Notes: generated by a model from the letters alone, not told the origin. A stretch of DNA of 64,000 nt from Chitinophagaceae bacterium UBA4407 (GCA_002390845.1 DGQT01000112.1:1-64000); one strand, 5' to 3'; positions 8,178-17,734 are shown, counted from the first letter of the stretch. Translations and numbers: made by a program.

Positions 8178-9203
8178 CTAATACTGAAAGAAAATTTCTG
8201 TGGCGCCATAACCAAACCGATGATCGTACTGGTTAATAAAAAAACGCACTTCTTTTTTACTTTTTAAAATGTCGTGAATTTCGTCGCGCAGCTTGCCACT
8301 GCCAACACCATGTATTACTATCAGATTTTCCTGCCGGTGCGCCACTGAAAGATTGTACCATTTTTCAAATTCTTTAAGCTGCAGGGTAAGAATTTCAAAA
8401 TTGCTCATGTGTTGCCAGTTATCACTAAGCTTTTCCATATGCAGGTCAATAACGCTACGGGCAGGTTCAAGGTTTTTACGTGCCTGTTTGGCTTCGTACA
8501 CAGCATATTCATTGGCTGCGTAAGGCGACAGTTTGGGTTTTGTATCGAAGGTTTTATCGGGATAATTTTCGAATAATTTAAAAGTAACGGTCGGTTCATT
8601 TTTCTGCTTCATTTCTTCTACCCGCTGAAAAATTTGTTTGCCTTTAAGCTTTAATGAAGTCTCAAAATAATCTGCTTTCTTTTTATCCGGCGTAAGCAAT
8701 GAGAATTCAAAAAACAGTATTGGGTTATCATTAAAATCACTGAACTTAATATCGTGCAGGTAAAAATCGTGGTAACCGGTTATTTCGTTGGTTAGTTCAA
8801 AGGCTATATCGCCTAATGCCTGTTGCTCGTAAATAAATTTATAGCCGCGTGGTGTTTTGTTTACAAGGTGCAGTTTAAAGAGTTCTACCATTTCATCACC
8901 AAAATCGTCGGTTGCAAACTTAGGAATCAAAGAAAGCCAAACGCCTTCTGCAACCTTTACTTCAGAAGGTTTTGATTTTTCTTTATGAACATCTTCTACA
9001 AACTTTTTTTCTTTCTTAGGCTGCAGTATTGCCTTGTTTTGAGTAAACCTTTTAAAGTAAGGAAAATCAATCTGGTCCATATAAGAAGGAAACTTTACGC
9101 CACGCACTTCTATCATCACCATTTTATCGTTAATGATCTCAGTTACTCTTCCTTCTTCGTTTGTGTGCAGCACCACAATCTCATCGCCAACCTGGTATTT
9201 CAT
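8178..9203 (-). CDS. DUF2027 and Smr domain protein
   Basis: A 341-residue protein of a type common in Bacteroidota. The N-terminal 60 residues (MKYQVGDEIVVLHTNEEG...) form a small barrel-like domain; the middle matches DUF2027. The C-terminus (about 249-341) is an Smr domain with the IDLHMEKL start and the HGVGSGKLR motif (near 297-305). Smr domains in MutS2 and related proteins act as nucleases or nucleic-acid binders, so a role in DNA or RNA processing is plausible. No MutS ATPase part is present. The substrate is unknown. Confidence 0.85.
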   Translation of the reverse strand: MKYQVGDEIVVLHTNEEGRVTEIINDKMVMIEVRGVKFPSYMDQIDFPYFKRFTQNKAILQPKKEKKFVEDVHKEKSKPSEVKVAEGVWLSLIPKFATDDFGDEMVELFKLHLVNKTPRGYKFIYEQQALGDIAFELTNEITGYHDFYLHDIKFSDFNDNPILFFEFSLLTPDKKKADYFETSLKLKGKQIFQRVEEMKQKNEPTVTFKLFENYPDKTFDTKPKLSPYAANEYAVYEAKQARKNLEPARSVIDLHMEKLSDNWQHMSNFEILTLQLKEFEKWYNLSVAHRQENLIVIHGVGSGKLRDEIHDILKSKKEVRFFINQYDHRFGYGATEIFFQY

Positions 9204-9301
9204 GCTGCAAAATTATGATAACAAGCGTTTAGGAAAAGATATTTTAACGTGCATTCGGGAAAAGCAATAAAGTAATTTTTGTTACCGGCTTTCTGTTCGT
9301 T

Positions 9302-9361
9302 GATTGAGTTTTGTTGCGTCGCTCTCTTGTACGGTTGGATTATTTGTTGAGCTTTTACCGG
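9302..9361 (+). repeat. IRE-A element, variant core
   Basis: Core TTGCGTCGCTCTCTTGTAC (9314-9332) has T for A at position 10. The right-hand block TTGAGCTTTTACCGG is present. The left GAGCC-GGC end is not recognisable. Confidence 0.65.
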
Positions 9362-9490
9362 TGTGTAAAAATGAAAGGCAGCTTATCAAACATGCAATGG
9401 AAAATGAGCAACGGTTTTTGGAGATGTCATTTAATAACTTCAATTTAGCTATTGTAGCAATTTTAACTCTTGTCTAATCCTTATCTAATC

Positions 9491-10129
9491 ATGTTAACAA
9501 AAAAGTATAAACTTAACCCTGCTCGTACTGTCCTGTTTTCCATCTTAGCGTTATTGAGTTTATATGTTTTTTATAGCATAGTAACATTTTATCTTAACAA
9601 AGATTCCGATACCACAAGGCTTCAATCCATGTCATTGATTTTAGTGCCTCACGGAATTTTGGGAATAATTGCTTTGGTAATCGGGCCTTTCCAGTTTTCT
9701 TCAACACTTCGTGCAAGAAATATCAAACTGCACAGAGCCATGGGAAAAATTTATATTATAGCTATTTTACTGTCGTTCCCGTTTGCAATACTGCTGAATA
9801 TTTATTATCCCATACCAGGCGCTAAAATAACTTTCATATTTGAGAATATTACACAAGCTTCTGTTTGGGCAGTTACTGCTTTGCTGGCATGGATTGCCGC
9901 ATACAAAAGGCAAATAAATATTCATAAAATGTGGGCCGCAAGAAGCTACGGTGTAACACTGGTATTCGTATTGTCAAGAATATATGATCCCATGACTTTG
10001 ATGATAGATAAACCTGACATAAATGACTTTAGCCATTTTCTATGGTTTTTGCTTGTGTTTGCATTAATTATTCCTGACGTGATCTTATTCAACAAAGAGT
10101 TATTCGGCCCAGGTAAATTCAAACGTTAG
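9491..10129 (+). CDS. DUF2306 family membrane protein
   Basis: About 212 residues with six or seven predicted membrane segments. The family is usually annotated DUF2306, and conserved polar points here include HGILG, KLHRAMGKIY and INIHKMWAARSYG with histidines inside or near membrane segments. Histidine pairs of this kind can bind haem or metal, but that is not established for this protein. The open frame reaches back to a TTG at 9470; I chose the ATG at 9491 because MLTKKYKLNP gives a typical inside-positive N-terminus. It stands alone between two IRE elements. Confidence 0.7.
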   Translation: MLTKKYKLNPARTVLFSILALLSLYVFYSIVTFYLNKDSDTTRLQSMSLILVPHGILGIIALVIGPFQFSSTLRARNIKLHRAMGKIYIIAILLSFPFAILLNIYYPIPGAKITFIFENITQASVWAVTALLAWIAAYKRQINIHKMWAARSYGVTLVFVLSRIYDPMTLMIDKPDINDFSHFLWFLLVFALIIPDVILFNKELFGPGKFKR

Positions 10130-10149
10130 AACATAATCTTTGCTTCGCT

Positions 10150-10226
10150 AAGCTCCATATATAATCCAACCGTACAAGTGTGCGACGCAACAGGCGATGC
10201 CCAAAGTATGATTGCCTGGCTCATTA
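10150..10226 (-). repeat. IRE-A element
   Basis: Minus-strand copy: core visible as GTACAAGTGTGCGACGCAA (10172-10190), followed by CAGGCGATGCCC and the GCCTGGCTCA end (10216-10225). Confidence 0.75.
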
Positions 10227-10311
10227 AATATTTTCTTTTCATAGTAAAAACAAGGGAAAATTTTACTCATTGCTTTTAAGTAAAGTATTAGCTTTATGAA
10301 CTTCATTCCGA

Positions 10312-11910
10312 ATGACAGACCGCATGTTTTACAAAGCCTTTTTTATTACTGCTGCTTTCCTTTTTCTTGAGGGAATTTCCAGGGCACAATTGCCGTGCAG
10401 GGACACTTTTCCGCAATCGTTATTTGAGAATGCTTCTTTTGAAGATCATGGAGAATGCAATGCTTTCTGGAGGGGTGAAGGTGGCCTGATTGATGGCGGA
10501 TCTTCAGCTGTATTAATGTATGTACCGCACTGGCATGCGGTAAATACAAGCCAGTCGCCAAGATACTATAACCTTGATTGCCGCATACCTGGCATAAGCC
10601 TTTTTGATAATGGTTACCTGTACTCAAATACGGGCTACCCGGGCATACCTAACCCCAAGCCGGATGGCAAAGGGCTGATCTCTATTGAGCAATATAACTA
10701 CTACGAATCTGAGGACAATAAAGCTGAAAACAGAACAAAAAAAGTGTATGTTACCCAATGCCTTACCAACAAGCTGAAAGCCGGTATTACATATTGTTTG
10801 GATTTTAGATTTGCCTTTAGTTTATTTAACCCGAATTTTAATGATGTTACGGGTGTATGGTCTTCCCCATCGCCTTTTGGTGTGGGTATTTTTGGAAGAA
10901 CGGATTGCCCCGATTTTCCGATAAAAAATAATTCACCAGATTCATCATTAGGTTGCCTTGCAGACAGGCCGGGATGGATGAGCCTTGGCCAGGTGCAGTT
11001 ACACGGGTACAGACAATGGGTTGAAGGGCTGATTGAATTTACACCCACGCAAGATATCAGTGCTTTGGCAGTAGGCCCCTCGTGCGATTTTAATTCTGGT
11101 ATAGCCGATACGTTTGCATTGTACTATATGGACAATTTTATTCTTGCAAAAAAAACTGATTTTGCTTTTAAAAACATTACTGCAATAAACGGAAATGTTT
11201 GCACTGGCCATTTTCAATTGCAGGCACCTGCTTACAACGATGCTTCTTATCAATGGTACAGAGATGGTTTGCCGATTGATAATGCCACTTCGCAAACCTA
11301 TAGCGTTCCTGATAACGCAGAGGGTTATTATGTGGTGAATATAAGCCTGCCAGGTATTTGTTTTAATTCAACGCCCTACCCTGTTTATTATTCACCGTTA
11401 CGAAATTTTATAATGCCGGCAGATACAGTGGTTGTATGCTCACCCGATGCGGCAACATTGAATGCTACCTGGCCAGGCGCAGAAAACTACCTGTGGCAGG
11501 ATGGCAGTACCAATGCAGTATTCAACGCAACAACCAGTGGTACTTATTCGGTGCAGGTAACAGACATTAACGGCTGCACCCAAAATAAATCGGTGGAAGT
11601 GCGTGTTGAAAATTGCGACGATTGCAAAGTGTACCTTCCCAATGCATTTACGCCCAATAACGATGGCCTGAACGACCAGTTTAAACCCCTTCTGCCCGAT
11701 TGCCAAAATGTTGGTTTTGAACATTACCAAATTAATATTTATAACCGTTTTGGCCAGCCGGTATTTCAATCAAAAAATGCTGCAGAGGGATGGAAGGGCA
11801 TATTTAACGGCAACGCTGCACCGCAAGGCGTGTATGTTTATACCATACAATATAACTTTAAAGAAAACAAGCCGGTTCAAAAAAAGGGAACGGTATTATT
11901 AATGCGTTGA
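10312..11910 (+). CDS. Secreted surface protein with T9SS type B sorting domain
   Basis: A 532-residue exported protein. The signal peptide spans about 5-26 (cleavage before QLPCRD); the ATG at 10324 is an alternative start. The first half is cysteine-containing and resembles a carbohydrate-binding or jelly-roll surface domain without a recognisable catalytic motif. Residues about 290-435 look like Ig-like or PKD-like repeats (SYQWYRDGLPIDNATSQTY; YSVQVTDINGC). The C-terminal 93 residues (VYLPNAFTPNNDGLND at about 440, then YNRFGQPVFQS) form the gliding-motility-associated type B sorting domain, so the protein is exported through T9SS. Ligand unknown. Confidence 0.85.
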   Translation: MTDRMFYKAFFITAAFLFLEGISRAQLPCRDTFPQSLFENASFEDHGECNAFWRGEGGLIDGGSSAVLMYVPHWHAVNTSQSPRYYNLDCRIPGISLFDNGYLYSNTGYPGIPNPKPDGKGLISIEQYNYYESEDNKAENRTKKVYVTQCLTNKLKAGITYCLDFRFAFSLFNPNFNDVTGVWSSPSPFGVGIFGRTDCPDFPIKNNSPDSSLGCLADRPGWMSLGQVQLHGYRQWVEGLIEFTPTQDISALAVGPSCDFNSGIADTFALYYMDNFILAKKTDFAFKNITAINGNVCTGHFQLQAPAYNDASYQWYRDGLPIDNATSQTYSVPDNAEGYYVVNISLPGICFNSTPYPVYYSPLRNFIMPADTVVVCSPDAATLNATWPGAENYLWQDGSTNAVFNATTSGTYSVQVTDINGCTQNKSVEVRVENCDDCKVYLPNAFTPNNDGLNDQFKPLLPDCQNVGFEHYQINIYNRFGQPVFQSKNAAEGWKGIFNGNAAPQGVYVYTIQYNFKENKPVQKKGTVLLMR

Positions 11911-11927
11911 TTTTATAGAATTTTTTT

Positions 11928-12055
11928 TAGCCAGGCTACAGAATTACTATGAGGCTTTGCTTGCCACGCTCGGTTCAAAGTTCTGAACAATGGTGAGCAT
12001 AGCTGAATCATCATGGCAGAAAAAACGGCCTGAGCTTAGCTTGTTTCAGGCTAAC
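11928..12055 (+). repeat. IRE-C element without minisatellite
   Basis: TAGCCAGGC end at 11928, core TTGCCACGCTCGG at 11961-11973, and a downstream part that matches the 58.4-kb copy (GAACAATGGTGAGC, ATGGCAGAAAAAACGGCCTG). Here the GCCTG is followed by unique sequence rather than the 42-bp array, so it looks like an empty version. Confidence 0.7.
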
Positions 12056-12157
12056 ACACCTTAAGAATTTTGGAACGGGTTCATTTCATTACCGCACTTA
12101 CCATGGCTTAAAATATTCTTTATCAAAACTTGTAAGGGTTCAATTTATAATTAAGAC

Positions 12158-12187
12158 TTTTCAGTTTCAATTCAAGGCTTATATTTG
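12158..12187 (+). promoter_or_regulatory. Promoter of SRP RNA
   Basis: TATATTTG (12180-12187) is an exact TAnnTTTG element; TTTT at 12158-12161 is a weak upstream element 18 nt away. The RNA begins 5 nt after the -7 element. Confidence 0.7.
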
Positions 12188-12191
12188 CAGC

Positions 12192-12286
12192 GGCAGGTCT
12201 TACACGACCAGCTCCTGCTGAACCCTCCCAGGGCAGGAATGCAGCAAGAGTAAGCGGTTGTAGCGGTGCGATGTAATAAGCCTGCC
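12192..12286 (+). ncRNA. ffs: Small bacterial SRP RNA (4.5S type)
   Basis: This RNA is the scaffold of the signal recognition particle that binds Ffh. The tip region reads TGCTGAACCCTCCCAGGGCAGGAA-type sequence followed by GCAGCAAGAGTAAGCGG, which matches the universal domain IV core. The ends pair: GGCAGG (12192-12197) with CCTGCC (12281-12286), and CTTA with TAAG next to them. A T6 run follows as terminator. Length is about 95 nt. A short reverse-strand open frame over the same bases is not a gene. Confidence 0.93.
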
Positions 12287-12363
12287 ACTTTTTTATTTTC
12301 CTTATTTTCAGGAACACTTATCATGTTGAAATCTTCACATTTTCAAATTTTCAAATTTTAATC

Positions 12364-13014
12364 ATGAAATTTTTTATTGACACAGCCAATCTTGCGCAGA
12401 TAAAGGAAGCAAACGATTTAGGAATACTGGATGGGGTTACCACCAACCCATCGTTGATGGCAAAAGAGGGCATTAAGGGCGAAGAAGCTATTGCAGCTCA
12501 TTACAAAGCAATCTGTGAACTGGTTGATGGCGATATAAGTGCTGAAGTACTTTCAGTAGATTTTGCGGGTATGGTGGAAGAAGGTAAAAAGCTTGCTGCA
12601 ATACACCCAAACATTGTAGTAAAAGTGCCTATGATAAAAGATGGCATTAAAGCCATTAAATGGTTTACCGATAATGGAATCAGAACAAATTGCACGTTGA
12701 TTTTTTCTGCAGGTCAGGCAATCCTGGCAGCAAAAGCTGGTGCCAGTTATGTTTCGCCGTTTATTGGCCGTATTGATGACAGTGGCTGGGATGGTGCAGA
12801 GCTTATAGGCCAGATTGCAAACATTTTTGCTATTCAAGGCTTTGAGACTGAAATTCTTGCGGCTTCTATCCGGAATGCCAATCACATTATACGCTGTGCA
12901 GAATTGGGTGCAGATGTTTGTACCTGCCCTTTAGATTCTATTCTTGGCTTGCTTAAGCATCCGTTAACTGATAGTGGGCTGGCAAAGTTTTTAGAGGATG
13001 CAAAGAAAATGTAG
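12364..13014 (+). CDS. fsa: Transaldolase / fructose-6-phosphate aldolase family protein
   Basis: A 216-residue class I aldolase of the short transaldolase family (FsaA / MipB type). MKFFIDTANLAQIKEA and DGVTTNPSLMAKEG (23-36) are family signatures, and the Schiff-base lysine is K87 in VVKVPM. The reaction is either transfer of dihydroxyacetone between sugar phosphates in the pentose phosphate pathway or cleavage of fructose 6-phosphate; the two activities cannot be told apart by reading, and in Bacteroidota a transaldolase role is the more useful guess. Own terminator follows. Confidence 0.92.
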   Translation: MKFFIDTANLAQIKEANDLGILDGVTTNPSLMAKEGIKGEEAIAAHYKAICELVDGDISAEVLSVDFAGMVEEGKKLAAIHPNIVVKVPMIKDGIKAIKWFTDNGIRTNCTLIFSAGQAILAAKAGASYVSPFIGRIDDSGWDGAELIGQIANIFAIQGFETEILAASIRNANHIIRCAELGADVCTCPLDSILGLLKHPLTDSGLAKFLEDAKKM

Positions 13015-13033
13015 TTAAGATTAGTTATAATTT

Positions 13034-13075
13034 AAAAGAGGCTGTATAATTAAATTTACAGCCTCTTTTTTTTTG
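13034..13075 (+). terminator. Rho-independent terminator after transaldolase gene
   Basis: AGAGGCTGTA pairs with TACAGCCTCT (around 13037-13046 and 13057-13066), followed by a long T-run (T12 or so). Confidence 0.9.
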
Positions 13076-13080
13076 GGGGG

Positions 13081-13152
13081 GGCGGCAAAAGAATCATTGT
13101 GAAGCTTTACTTGCCACGCTCGTTTCGCAGTTCATCCTGTATGGCAGCAGCG
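13081..13152 (+). repeat. IRE-C element
   Basis: Core TTGCCACGCTCG at 13111-13122 preceded by GTGAAGCTTTAC. The hairpin arm reads TTTCGCAG rather than TTTCACAG. The right part stops after GGCAGCAGCGC. Confidence 0.65.
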
Positions 13153-13800
13153 CTTTATATGCAGTTTGTTTCATTTATCATGCAATTAATGTATTTCTTT
13201 TCGATACGAAAATTTACAATAACATAATGTATGCACGGGCCAGACAAAATATAACAATAACTAAAAAAAGTTGCCTGAAGATAAATGATATTAAAACCTT
13301 CGTAAAGAAGATAAAAATTTTATTAAAAAAAAGAGGTTTACAATACACAAACAGTTAATCCTTCTTTTTTTTGAGTGATTAATTTTTTGATTATCCCAAA
13401 AAAATATATTTAATTTGCCATATACATAACAAAATTAATTTTGTTATTTCGTTAAAGTTCTTTGAAATTATTGATATTCTGGATAGCCTGAAGACTTGCA
13501 TGGCTTATTACAGATGTTTCAATAGTGTCAAATAACTTTTTGTAGTTCGTTCGGAAATTAATTAAACCAAAACTTAAGCTGTAAATATTCAGAAGATGTT
13601 TTACTTGCATCGCATTTGGTTTTAAAATATAAACATCCGGATACAGATCAATTTCAATCTTTTATGAATTTTACACCAATGAATGAACTTCCTTTTCGTA
13701 AATATGTAATCTTCTTTGTTAAATAGAAAATTATTAATATAACTCCAATGTCTTAATGCTATGAAATCCTACTAATTTATTAAACATCAAATTCAAAAAA
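13153..13800 (+). promoter_or_regulatory. Long AT-rich leader with boxA-like site before polysaccharide genes
   Basis: A gap of about 650 bases without a credible gene. TTTTTTGA near 13383 and TTTAATTTG near 13411-13420 could be a promoter. At 13454-13470 the sequence AAAGTTCTTTGAAATTA resembles the boxA / antiterminator leader found before rRNA operons in this phylum. The remaining 330 bases up to the epimerase start would be an unusually long 5' leader. This layout fits operons controlled by NusG-like antiterminators, but no upxY- or loaP-like gene is in the window. Confidence 0.4.
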
Positions 13801-14814
13801 ATGAAAAATCAAAGCCTCAATTCTGAAAAATCAAAAACTGTACTTGTAACCGGTGGCGCGGGTTTTATTGGAAATTCGATGGTCAAAAAATTCTTGGACG
13901 CAGGTGATACAGTGTATGTTATTGATGACCTTTCTACAGGCACACTCGACAATCTTCCTGAAAGCGAAAATCTCCATTTTTATAAAGGTTCTATTCTCGA
14001 TAAACCCTTTCTTGAAACTCTAAAAGACCTGCAACCAGACCTGATAGTGCATCTTGGAAGCATTGTTGGTATGAGGTTGGCAACAAAATATCATGGCTTG
14101 GTTTACGAAACCTGTACTACCGGCACTTCTAACGTTTTGGACACTTTTAAAGGTGTTCCGGCAGTGCTTTTTTCTTCTTCAGCAGTTTATGGAATGGACA
14201 ACAGGCACGCGGTAAGAGAAGATCAGCAGGTTTCTTACGAGCAATTGCTGAAATATGATGCAGGAGATCCGGGTTATGCCTGTGGCAAATACGCTATGGA
14301 GCAAATCGGTCTTAAAGAATCAGAAGCCGGAAGAAAAGTAATGATCATTCGTCCTTTTAATGTAATTGGTACCAGGCAGGTTGGAACTTACGGAATGGTA
14401 GTTCCTACTTTTGTAAACAATGCAATAGCAGGAAAACCATTAACTGTTTTTGATGATGGGTTCCAGGTTCGTTCTTTCAGCGATGTTACCACATGTGTTA
14501 ACTGCGTATTCAAATTAATGGAGTTTGATGAGCTTTGGACACCCGGTCATAACATTATAAATATTGGCGCTAAAACGGGTCATTCAATAAATGATCTTGC
14601 TTTCATGGTGCTTGAAGAAACACAGTCTGACTCTGTGATTAAATATTCTTTTTATGAAGAATTTTTCCCTAACCATAAAGATGTTGCATACAGAGTACCT
14701 GATACAACCTACGGCGAAAAGTATTACGGCGTAATTGAATGGCCTTCTCTCAGAAGTATTGTACAGAAGATTTTGCATTCAGTAAAGCATGTAAATGCAG
14801 TTCAGGAATCATAA
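13801..14814 (+). CDS. NAD-dependent sugar epimerase/dehydratase
   Basis: Extended short-chain dehydrogenase of 337 residues acting on nucleotide sugars. The Rossmann motif GGAGFIG is at 18-24, the active-site serine lies in SSSAVYG (near 122-128), and the catalytic YxxxK is Y159 to K163 (YACGK). Fold and length match UDP-glucose/GlcNAc 4-epimerases and dTDP-glucose dehydratases; the substrate cannot be fixed. It leads the polysaccharide region and is followed by a hairpin and repeats before the FAD enzyme, so it may be a separate transcript. Confidence 0.88.
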   Translation: MKNQSLNSEKSKTVLVTGGAGFIGNSMVKKFLDAGDTVYVIDDLSTGTLDNLPESENLHFYKGSILDKPFLETLKDLQPDLIVHLGSIVGMRLATKYHGLVYETCTTGTSNVLDTFKGVPAVLFSSSAVYGMDNRHAVREDQQVSYEQLLKYDAGDPGYACGKYAMEQIGLKESEAGRKVMIIRPFNVIGTRQVGTYGMVVPTFVNNAIAGKPLTVFDDGFQVRSFSDVTTCVNCVFKLMEFDELWTPGHNIINIGAKTGHSINDLAFMVLEETQSDSVIKYSFYEEFFPNHKDVAYRVPDTTYGEKYYGVIEWPSLRSIVQKILHSVKHVNAVQES

Positions 14815-14850
14815 CCCGGTTTCAATTAAAACAGTTTGCTACTTGCCAGG

Positions 14851-14878
14851 CTTTTATACGATTTTGGTCGTATAAGAG
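14851..14878 (+). terminator. Strong hairpin downstream of epimerase gene
   Basis: CTTTTATACGA (14851-14861) pairs with TCGTATAAGAG (14868-14878) through 11 bp with one wobble, loop TTTTGG. No immediate T-run follows, so this is a weak terminator or an mRNA 3'-end stabiliser. Confidence 0.5.
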
Positions 14879-15000
14879 TTAATATTGTTTTTTGATTTAT
14901 CAATAACAATTATGGCAAGCTTTTTTGTTAAGCGGCATTTATAAATAATAAAATATTTAATTCCTGAATTTTTTATTAGCCAAACTGTACTACTACTATT

Positions 15001-15240
15001 AAGCCCGGTTGCGTCGCACTCTTTAAGGGTTCTGTTCTTTATTGTACAATGTGCTACAACATGTAATTTATGATGGCCCATTAATAATTGAGTTATTTTT
15101 TACACATTATGATCAGTCTTTTTTAACAAGTAACCAGTTATGAAGTAATTAGTGAGACTGCTAAGTGGCCAATAGTAAACATAAAGTAAAAGTGTGCGAC
15201 GCAAGTAAAGAATCAATAGTAGTATAAAAGCCTGGTACAA
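15001..15240. repeat. Inverted IRE-A pair in the epimerase / FAD-enzyme gap
   Basis: Plus core TTGCGTCGCACTCTT at 15009-15023, directly preceded by AAGCCCGG. Minus core GTGTGCGACGCAA at 15192-15204, ending in AAAGCCTGGTAC. Together with the hairpin at 14851 they account for most of this 500-base gap; no gene is seen in it. Confidence 0.7.
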
Positions 15241-15317
15241 AAAAGCATTCGATTTTATAAGAGTCATAGAAAGTACAATTATATTAGAAGGATTGAAAAT
15301 TGTAAAAAAATAAAAAT

Positions 15318-16661
15318 ATGGTTTCAGACTATCTGATTTTAGGTGCGGGGGTTACGGGCTTATCAGCAGGAGTTGAACTTGAAGAATCAGCAATTGTTCT
15401 GGAGAAAGACAGTTCTCCGGGGGGATTGGTGCGGTCGTTTTGTTTTGATGGGGGATACTGGTACGATTATGTACTACACTTGCTGCATTTCAAAGATCCT
15501 GAAATACAAGCGAGAATTGCATCTTATATTGGTGATGATATGAAACCCTGCCCACCAGAAGCCTGGATTCAAACTTTAGAAGGAACAGCAATGTATCCTT
15601 TCCAGCTAAATCTTGGCGGATTAAATGAAGGTGCCAGAAACCGTTGTATTACTGATTATGCAAAAGCATATTATCATAAAAATGGTCATGAAACTGAGAA
15701 GAATTACAAGGAATATTTAAGAGCAACATTTGGCGAGGCCATGTGCGACCTTTTTTATTTTCCCTATAATGAAAAGCTGTATAAATATCCGCTTGAAAAG
15801 ATTACGGTTGATGACCTTACCTGGAACCTTCACCAGCCTTCATTTGAAGAAATACTGAAAGGGGGATTTGAACCCAATGTTCCCCGCGCTACCTATAATA
15901 CCAATGCATTTTATCCGGCGCCTTCCGCAAAAGACGCTCCGGTTAGGGGTATGGAAATTTTATCGAGAGCACTGGCGAAAAATGTACGCAACCTTGAATT
16001 GAATACCAGGGTTATTTCGGTAGACCCTGAATCAAAAACCATTACTGCATTGAAAGAGGGCGGGGAAGCAACGTATCAATACGAATCTGGTTGTTTATCA
16101 ACCATGCCACTTCCTCTATTAATGCGGTTGTGTAATAATGCCCCGCAAGAATTATTGAAACAGGTGGATGAACTTGAGTTTACCAAAGTAATTTCTATCG
16201 CCATTTCAATAAAAGGTGAGCGTCCTAAAAATACAGGGCACTGGAAATATTATACAGATCCCGCAATACCTTTTACAAGGCTTATCTTTATGAACGAATT
16301 TGATGCCCAGGCAGCACCAGAAGATGGTTGGGCACTTCTTGCAGAGGTAACCTGGCCGGGTAAGCAAACACTTCCCGACGAAAATACTTTAACGGCCCAG
16401 GTTCTTGATGCAGTTAGATCGGTTGGTTTGTTAAACGATGAGAGTACAGTTATAGGTACACATTTTTGGGTGCTTGATCCTGCATATGTAGTATTTACCC
16501 CAAAAACCCAGGGAATTATTAATAACTGTTTCGAATACCTTGCAAAATATGGAATTACCTCATCGGGCCGTTATGGCAAATGGGAGTATTCTTCAATGTA
16601 CCAAAATATTAAGGCTGGTTTTGACTGGGCCAAAAAAGTTACTAAAAAATCATTTGCATAA
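15318..16661 (+). CDS. FAD-dependent NAD(P)-binding oxidoreductase
   Basis: A 447-residue flavoprotein. The dinucleotide-binding motif GAGVTGLSAG (9-18) is followed by LEKDSSPGG (28-36), the pattern of the protoporphyrinogen oxidase / UDP-galactopyranose mutase group. The aromatic-rich segment GGYWYDYVLHLLHF after it is typical of sugar-modifying members found in polysaccharide clusters. A role in making or modifying a surface sugar is inferred from its neighbours: its last base overlaps the start of the WecA-like gene (TAATG), so the two are translationally coupled. Confidence 0.8.
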   Translation: MVSDYLILGAGVTGLSAGVELEESAIVLEKDSSPGGLVRSFCFDGGYWYDYVLHLLHFKDPEIQARIASYIGDDMKPCPPEAWIQTLEGTAMYPFQLNLGGLNEGARNRCITDYAKAYYHKNGHETEKNYKEYLRATFGEAMCDLFYFPYNEKLYKYPLEKITVDDLTWNLHQPSFEEILKGGFEPNVPRATYNTNAFYPAPSAKDAPVRGMEILSRALAKNVRNLELNTRVISVDPESKTITALKEGGEATYQYESGCLSTMPLPLLMRLCNNAPQELLKQVDELEFTKVISIAISIKGERPKNTGHWKYYTDPAIPFTRLIFMNEFDAQAAPEDGWALLAEVTWPGKQTLPDENTLTAQVLDAVRSVGLLNDESTVIGTHFWVLDPAYVVFTPKTQGIINNCFEYLAKYGITSSGRYGKWEYSSMYQNIKAGFDWAKKVTKKSFA

Positions 16662-17692
16662 TGACGCAGCAAATTCTGTTTTACTTCATCGTTTTAGTTT
16701 GTGGTTTTATTGCAACTTTCGGTATAAGAACGCTGGCAATGAAATTGGGAATTGTAAATAAACCCAATCCAATAATTCCGCAGCACGTAAAGCCCGTTGC
16801 TTACCTTGGTGGCATTGGCATATTTGGTGGAATTGCAATCGGCCTTACGATATGCTATTTTTTCCAAAATCAATTATTCCATGAATTGATCAATTCCTTA
16901 AAACCGTACCTCGCATTGGCAATAGGGGCCACCGCATTTCTTATTTGGGGCGTTGTAGATGATCTGATGGCACTGGAGGCATTTCCTAAATTTATGGGGC
17001 AGGTAGTAATATCAATTGCGTGCGTACTTCTTGGTATAAAAACCAATATGTTCGACAATTATTTTATTGACTTTCTCTTTTCATCCTTCTGGATACTCTT
17101 TGTAGTAAACGCCTTAAACTTCACTGATGTTTGTGATGGGTTGGTAGGTTCTATTTGTTGTATTACATTTCTTATAGTTGGTATACTGCTTCCTGATATT
17201 AGAATATTTGCCTTTTTAATATCAGCAAGCACTTTTGGATTCCTGTTTTTTAATTCCCCAAGAGCTTCTATTTTCATGGGCGATGCAGGCTCTCACATGT
17301 TAGGATTTCTTCTTGCGTCTACTGGTATTATTAAAAGCCAGAATTTTTATTTTCTCGATGCGGCAGTATGGATGGTATTGCTGGCGAGCCTGCCTGTTTT
17401 TGAACTTATATTCATCACAACAATACGAGTGCGCCGCGGAATGCCCTGGTGGAAAGGCAGCCCCGACCATTTTTCCCTACGTCTCCAAAAAGGCGAATTT
17501 ACAAGATGGCAAATCGATATACTTTCTGCCATGATTTCTGCTGTTGTGGTAGGTATTGCCTGCGAATTAAACTCTCTTGACCTTTGGCTGAAAATTTCGC
17601 TGCCCGTTATTATAGTAGCGGCGTATTTATTATTTGCCAAAATACTCATGCGTTGGGAAGTAAAAAGACCTGAGAAAAAAGAAACAGCTTAG
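16661..17692 (+). CDS. WecA/MraY-type undecaprenyl-phosphate sugar-phosphate transferase
   Basis: Polytopic membrane enzyme (343 residues, about 10-11 helices) that transfers a sugar phosphate from a UDP-sugar to undecaprenyl phosphate, the first step of O-antigen or exopolysaccharide assembly. Family motifs are present in order: VVDDLMALEA (near 97), NFTDVCDGL (near 152), GDAGSHMLGF (near 207) and the basic loop SPDHFSLRL (near 266). Starts 1 nt inside the previous gene. Closer to WecA than to MraY by length and neighbours; murein genes are not adjacent. Confidence 0.9.
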   Translation: MTQQILFYFIVLVCGFIATFGIRTLAMKLGIVNKPNPIIPQHVKPVAYLGGIGIFGGIAIGLTICYFFQNQLFHELINSLKPYLALAIGATAFLIWGVVDDLMALEAFPKFMGQVVISIACVLLGIKTNMFDNYFIDFLFSSFWILFVVNALNFTDVCDGLVGSICCITFLIVGILLPDIRIFAFLISASTFGFLFFNSPRASIFMGDAGSHMLGFLLASTGIIKSQNFYFLDAAVWMVLLASLPVFELIFITTIRVRRGMPWWKGSPDHFSLRLQKGEFTRWQIDILSAMISAVVVGIACELNSLDLWLKISLPVIIVAAYLLFAKILMRWEVKRPEKKETA

Positions 17693-17734
17693 ATTTTAGC
17701 AACTTTAAAAGTATACACCGAAAATAATACCACC

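Noticed and set aside
12123..12317. Minus-strand open frame of 64 residues
   Set aside because: It lies over the SRP RNA and its promoter.
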